From contig CDMY01000471.1 of assembly GCA_001179505.1 (NCBI GenBank), forward strand, positions 46,029 through 70,056: a stretch of 24,028 nt of DNA. The letters are read 5' to 3'. Each line of letters starts with the position of its first letter. Position 1 is the first letter of the stretch. The stretch comes from Vitrella brassicaformis. Its lineage: Eukaryota > Sar > Vitrellaceae. Of this stretch, positions 18,866 through 24,028 are shown piece by piece. The notes under the pieces are model-generated. The model did no database searches. It was not told the DNA's origin and worked only from the letters and a program-made list of their open reading frames with translations. Position numbers and translations under genes: made by a program.

Positions 18866-21800
18866 ATGTCGGTCACAGAAGTGTTGTGCCGCTCGGCGGA
18901 ATTGGGTGACAGTCAACGGATCACTGAGCTGCTGGATGATGATGTCAACCCCAATTTCTTTTCCTCTCGTCGGCTCAATCGGGCGGCTCTGCACTTGGCA
19001 GCCGCCAACGGCCATGCCGATATCGTCCTTATGCTGCTCCAAGTAAGAGGGCCCGGCGACATTTCATGCACTTTGCAATGGCTTCTCGCTCTGCCTGTCC
19101 GGCCCTCTTCAGGCTGGGGCGTCTGTGGATGCGATTGATCGCTATGGCTGTACGCCTCTCATGGCCGCAGCGTAAAATAACCTATACGACTTTCTCGTGT
19201 GGGCCGAGCACTCCTTGCTGGGTCCCTGTTGTGTTCCCTGCAGCACGGGTTTCTGTCCGACTCGTTCGGTATCATGCCTTCGCGCATTGCTTGAGCACGG
19301 GGCTGACGTCAGCGCCGTGGACTCCCACGGAAACACGGCCCTTCATCTGGTGAGACAGCCCGAGACTCCTCCACATACATTTCTTTGAGCGTCTCACTCC
19401 TCTGTGTGACATATACAGGCGTGCGGCAACGGGTGCGTTTCATCTGTCGAGATACTGCTGGAAGAGGCCCAACCAGAGTGGCCGGGATGGGTACGTCTGT
19501 GCAGCTGAAGCTTCTCGCCCTCCGTAAATCATTTGTGTCATCTGTCCGCTGTTGACTGTGTGCAGGGTCTGTTGTCTCCGCTTCACTTTGCGGCGGACGC
19601 TGGCTGCGATGCCATTGTGGTGATGTTGCTGGAGAGAGGGTGCGATCCAAACAGTGTGGACGCGTGCGGTATGCGGCCGCTGCACTGGGCGGCCCGTGGC
19701 GGCCATGCTGGTACCTGCCTGACTCTCATGCAGAAGGGCGCAGACCCCACCGCACAGGACTTCGTAAGCACGAGACATGTGCTATGTGCTCGCACACGGC
19801 GTTTCAGCATTTGTTTGTGTTATTGTGTCGGCCGCACTGCAGAGATCCCTCACACCTGCCGATTTGGCCCTCATCTGCCGACACTTCTTTGTCGCATCCA
19901 TCGTCGAAGGTGAGAGACACCGACGAAGCAGCTCACGAGAGCACATTGATCAGGTGGGCCTGTGTCTCCCCCCACTGACAGATTTTGGCCGGCGCAAGAA
20001 GAAGGCGGCACTCACGCAGGCAGCCCCAGAGGCACCTGCAGCCCCTTCTCCTGCCGTCGCCTTGCCCCCTCCCCCCTGCACCATGCCAGAGACACAAGCC
20101 CACCAGAACCGGCCGGCCTCATTCACCGCTCGCACCGAGGACCGCCGATCTATGCCCACCTCTCAATTGTCCACGAGGCCGCCATTCGTGCCGCCTCTGG
20201 TCTTGCCCGTACGAGAAGGCGATGTGCGCATCGATATGAAGAAGGAGAGGAAGGAGAGGCCCCCTCCACTGGGAGGGTGGTCGTGTCTCTGCGGAGGAGT
20301 TCTGGGCTTGCTGGCTGTGGTGGCGCGTTTGGCGTTTCTCTGGGCGGAGATCGGTGGCCGGATCTCGTACGTGGGGATGAATCAGTGCTGGGTGGCGGGC
20401 CTTGCCAGGGTGGGAGTGACTGGGACTCTTGGCGTCCCTTTGCTCATCTTCTTTGTCGCGTCTCTTTCGGCCTGGTGCAACCTTGGCGCGCGAGTCACCA
20501 GCTCACTCGTAAGTGGTACCTCGCTGCGACGATCAAGTCGCTCACTCACTTTGCGTGTCTCTTCAGTGCTCCCTATGCGGTCGCTGCGTGAAGCAAGACG
20601 CACCCCTGACAGAGATTGTGGTCATCTCACACGACACAGACCGAGAGGCCGAGGATCCTCACCGCCTCCAGCAGTCGAGCACATCCTGCATCCTTCGGGT
20701 TCTCGCATGCCCTCTGGTTGTCATTGTGGTCCCCACCACTTATCTGCTAATGATCCTCACGACCATTTTCGGCGTATTTGGGACGAAGCTGAATGCTGTC
20801 ATCCCCTGCGCGGCGAACACATACCTCCGTCTCCTCTTCGGCGCGGCAGGCGATGAAAAGGCAGACATTTCCGCTCGTCAAAACGACACAGAAGACCACC
20901 AGCAGAGCGTTGATGTGGACGGAGCTCATGTGTCTCTGAAGCTTCCGCCATCCTTGCCCTCGGTGAACCGTCCCGCCGCCATCGGTTGCGTCACTATGTC
21001 CACGGCCGACTCCCTCATCCTCCCCCCGGCCCCTCTGCAAGACAAGGAGGTGACCCCCATCAAAGAGGAGGACGATCTGAACATCGATTGCCCCGACAGC
21101 AGCCCCATCTCGCGAAGGGTCTTCCCGACCAGCCCCCCTCGCCCCCCAATGCTGAGCCCCACCCCACACGTCAATGCATACCCGCTCGGCAACGCCTCTC
21201 CTTCGTCGTGGGCATCCTCACTCCGCACACGATTCTCCTTTCTGCCTCCCGTCTCGCCCAGCAACCCACCGGCAGGACAGCCAGCGTCGCAGAGACTGCT
21301 CTCCCGCCTGATGGCGCTTTGGGGCGGCAATGGGCAGCAGAACGACAAGCGAGCCAAACACGGGGCAGACGGGAATGGCCGCAAGCCGTGGCTCGTGTTC
21401 CGCTACGTCTTGTGGCAGCACCGGGGGTCGCAGCTGCAGTCACGTGAGAGGGAAATGAGGAAGCGCACCGAGGAGTCAGACCTGGATGAGGGCCCTGTTT
21501 TGCCAGTGGCGGCCAAGCGGCTGCCGATGCTGCAGCGGCTGGACGACAAGAAGAAGAGGGAGGAGCGGATTTTCGAATGGTTTCTCTCGAGCCTCAAACA
21601 CAAGCAGGCGGTGTACCGCGAATCGCTCAAGGGAAAGAACAAAGGCGAACCGGACAGTGCGAGCGCCTTTCCCCTCTGCAGTGCGCTTGAGTGGATGATA
21701 GAACAGTCGGACGACCTGCGCGAGGTAACCAAGGAGAGACACACATCTGTCAGCACATCAGCATATCTTCTTGGCCACATCAGGACGCCTTTGTCATCTG

Positions 21801-22872
21801 GCGCCGGGAGTTCCACAAGAACTGTCATTTCTTGGACTCAAACATGGGCTCAGACTCGGCCTGGTGCCCCTTAGACATCCAGCACGACACTCACTCGGTC
21901 ATCCCACCCTCGCTCTCACAGCTGCTCGACGGCGCCGTGGACACGTCTTCTCCCAGGTGCGCCATGCCCGTGTCTCCCTCGTCTTTTGGCTGGTCGACCG
22001 ACCGCTCCAATGAGGACATGATCGTGCCGATGGGAGCTGAGGACCTGCTGAGAGACGGAGGAGACGAGCCAAGGAAGGAGGAGAAGAAGGAACAGAGCAG
22101 CAGCAGCACGGCCCCCAAGTCGCCGCCTTTGCCGCCTTTGGTGTACTTGCTGCCTCCCCGCCATCACCGCACGTCGAGCAGCAAGAGCGGTGCGCGGAGG
22201 ACCAAGCGAGGCGTCAAGATGGGGTTCTTCAAGCGTCTGCCGCCACCGCTCGGCCCATCGCCGACTAAAGACAAGAAGCAGCAGAAAGACAAGCAGGACG
22301 CACCTGTGATAGAAGAGGCCGCAGAGAGCCACCACCAGGGAGAAGAGGCAAAGACACAGGCAGAGGTCGAGCACATTGGTGTGGAGCAGCAGTACGAAGG
22401 GCAGACAGCCTCTCGTGTGTCGTCCTCTGCCTCGAGCTCGCCCTTCGGTGTCTCTTTCGCCTTTGTGGTGTCTCTCCTGGATGCACTCGGGGGCTCGCTC
22501 CCCTTCCTAGTCTTCGCCCTCGCCAACGAGGTGCTCATTCACTTCCACCCCTCACACCCACTGCCCCACCCCTTCAACGCTGGCGCTCACATGGATGGCT
22601 GCCCGTCGCTCATCGCCTCTCTGCTGCCCCTCTGGCAACACCCAATCTCGATATTGTCACTTGCAGAGAAGGCGATTCGTGGCTGGGTGCACGTGTTGAT
22701 GAGTGTCGGAGGGGGAGAGGGGGAGGGGGAGGGGTCGGTTGCCGACGGTCATCGCGAGTGGGTGCTGGTGCCGCTGTGCTTGTCGGCTGTGCATGGTGTT
22801 GTTGTGTTGGGGTGGTTGGCGGTGTGGATGCTCAGAAGGTGGTGCGTGAAAGGGAAGAGGGGAACGCGGTGA
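18866..22872 (+). CDS. Ankyrin-repeat protein with multiple membrane segments
   Basis: Nine exons: 18866-19042, 19113-19171, 19244-19349, 19419-19490, 19566-19763, 19843-19909, 19982-20508, 20567-21724 and 21784-22872. The total is 3453 nt (1150 aa) and phases agree. Residues 1 to about 220 are ankyrin repeats (LNRAALHLAAANGHADIVLM, ALLEHGADVSAVDSHGNTAL, PLHFAADAGCDAIVVMLLER, PLHWAARGGHAG). A basic, Pro-rich linker follows. Two hydrophobic segments lie in exon 7 (GGVLGLLAVVARLAFLW; GTLGVPLLIFFVASLSAW), one or two in exon 8 (VLACPLVVIVVPTTYLLMIL), and two near the C-terminus. Between TM2 and TM3 is CSLCGRCVKQD, which recalls the end of a DHHC Cys-rich domain, but the DHHC motif is absent. The large middle is Ser/Pro/Lys-rich and probably disordered. 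Ankyrin repeats are certain; function is unknown. Confidence 0.82.
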
Positions 22873-23253
22873 CGAATGACAGGGGACATATATGTATGGC
22901 TTGACTAGATTGTTGCGTGCGATTGAATTCATCTTCCACAACTTGGTGCATTCACACGTGTGAGCATGTGTATCTGTCATGCAGTGCAGTCAGTGAACCC
23001 AGTCCCTCCATCTCATCTACTCACATGTCGCTGCAGGTGAGGTGAGTCCTCCCCACCAACGCAGCCAAGCTAATCAGCCTGCACACTCGATCGCTGCTGA
23101 GTTTATCACTGCCAGCACCACCAGTCTACCCAACAGCTCACCTGCACACACACACAGACGCACCAATGTCATCCGGGCACTCGAGGCAGGCATCTTGTGC
23201 CTATATGAGTGTCTCTTCCCCACTGTGGCTCACTTGTGTGTGTCTCCTCTCCT
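22873..23253. other. Convergent intergenic region
   Basis: This 381-bp stretch lies between the ankyrin-membrane gene stop and the copy 3 stop. It presumably holds two 3' UTRs. A short CA run lies at 23146-23155. No gene or clear structured element is seen. Confidence 0.5.
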
Positions 23254-24028
23254 CTACTGTGGTATGATGTTGGCGAGGCAGTGTCTCGTCAACAGGGTGC
23301 GGGTCAATGACATCGCGGTGGGGAACTGGTCAGACAGCCGCGTGTGGCCCTCGAGCTCCGCCTCGGTCGTAAAGAGGTTGATGCTGCCGGCGCACACCCA
23401 CAGGTAGGCAGAAATGGCGTCACATTCCTTCATGCCCTTGAACATGATCAATCGCCGCCGCTCATTCCTGATGTAGTCGACGGTCTTGTGGCCGTCGATG
23501 GGACCGGTCAGCAGCGACCGATACCGCTCATCGCCCTCGTCCACTGTCGCCTCGAATACCTCCTTCTCTCCCACCCCCTCTTGGCCAAACCACTCGAACA
23601 ACACCATCCACTTCATGAGGGCCGTGAACGAAGGGAAGAGGTAGTCCTGGCGGCGAATTGGCGGGTTGTGGGGGTCGTATGTGTGGCGGTAGGGATGCTG
23701 GGGAGGGAGGCCGGACTTGGGCACGGTCTCGAACTCCCACTCTTCCTCGCCGTCCTCGCCACTCCCGATGCGATACCGCTGCCGTGTCACCCCGCCGTCC
23801 CGCTCTCCCTCGCCGTCCTCTCCATCCTCTCCATCCCCCCTCTCGGCCTCCTTCTTGCCCTCATCGCCATCGTCGGCCTCATCCACCTTTGTGAGCGCCA
23901 GACTGGTCCCCTTGTAGTTGAGGAGGTGGCCGAATGTGCTGCACTGGCGAAGGGCGAGGGGCATGGTGTGGAAGTCGGCCTTGGTGGGCAGGTGGGCCGC
24001 CATCCACTGGTGCGACATGATCAGCGGC
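23254..24028 (-). CDS. Unknown-family protein, copy 3 (partial; N-terminus beyond right edge)
   Basis: The frame is open from the right edge (reading PLIMSHQWMAAHLPTKADFH) to the TAG at 23254-23256. It is very close to copy 1 over the body: PLALRQCSTFGHLLNYKGTS, LALTKVDEADDGDEGKK, FETVPKSGLPPQHPYRHTYD, GPIDGHKTVDYI and FTTEAELEGHTRLSDQFP. The acidic linker is longer than in copy 1 by several EDGEDGEG units. The C-terminus ends TLLTRHCLANIIPQ; the homologous DNA in copy 1 lies across the end of its reading frame (3480-3518). The apparent ATG at 24018 is internal, because the conserved PLxMS motif continues upstream of it. No frameshift is seen in the visible part. Function unknown. Confidence 0.8.
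   Translation of the reverse strand, partial: PLIMSHQWMAAHLPTKADFHTMPLALRQCSTFGHLLNYKGTSLALTKVDEADDGDEGKKEAERGDGEDGEDGEGERDGGVTRQRYRIGSGEDGEEEWEFETVPKSGLPPQHPYRHTYDPHNPPIRRQDYLFPSFTALMKWMVLFEWFGQEGVGEKEVFEATVDEGDERYRSLLTGPIDGHKTVDYIRNERRRLIMFKGMKECDAISAYLWVCAGSINLFTTEAELEGHTRLSDQFPTAMSLTRTLLTRHCLANIIPQ

Noticed and set aside
1-24028. tRNA or rRNA genes
   Set aside because: No T-loop (GTTCRANYC) with matching acceptor and anticodon stems, and no rRNA-like sequence, was seen by eye on either strand.

Overview
The window is nuclear DNA of a eukaryote, most likely a photosynthetic alveolate of the chromerid type (a Vitrella-like genome is my best guess; this is inference). The reasons are an alveolin (inner-membrane-complex cytoskeleton) gene with VxxVPV/IVEVP repeats, a flagellar CFAP299 gene, GC-rich exons, and many short introns that can be placed by reading-frame continuity. 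Most introns are 50-150 nt, and many end in a (TG)n-CAG acceptor instead of a pyrimidine tract. No bacterial, organellar, viral or CRISPR feature was seen.

Nine protein genes alternate strictly in strand (- + - + - + - + -). From left to right they are: (1) an alveolin, minus, running off the left edge; (2) copy 1 of an unrecognised gene family, plus, with an apparent single-base frameshift; (3) an ankyrin-coiled coil-RING protein, minus, whose first coding exon is interrupted by a 937-bp foldback element with CACTA ends; (4) CFAP299, plus, intronless; (5) a PTGES2-like GST-fold protein, minus, 8 exons; (6) an MFSD14-like major facilitator transporter, plus, 13 exons; (7) copy 2 of the unknown family, minus; (8) an ankyrin plus multi-membrane-segment protein, plus, 9 exons; (9) copy 3 of the unknown family, minus, running off the right edge.

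Divergent neighbours share short upstream regions (about 205, 212, 415 and 480-575 bp), which are candidate bidirectional promoters. Convergent neighbours are separated by 380-2750 bp. The largest gap (14549-17298) has no convincing protein gene. It has TG-rich runs on the plus strand like those before splice acceptors elsewhere in the window, and two large imperfect hairpins, so it may hold a spliced or structured non-coding RNA.

The genes do not form a pathway. The most novel items are the three-member protein family, the CACTA-ended foldback element whose precise removal restores the host reading frame, the hairpin at 15911-16022 with G-U wobbles that favour plus-strand RNA, and the GC-AG introns sharing the donor AG|GCACGT. 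Exon models come from reading by eye: junctions were accepted when splice sites and phase agreed, and no transcript evidence was available.
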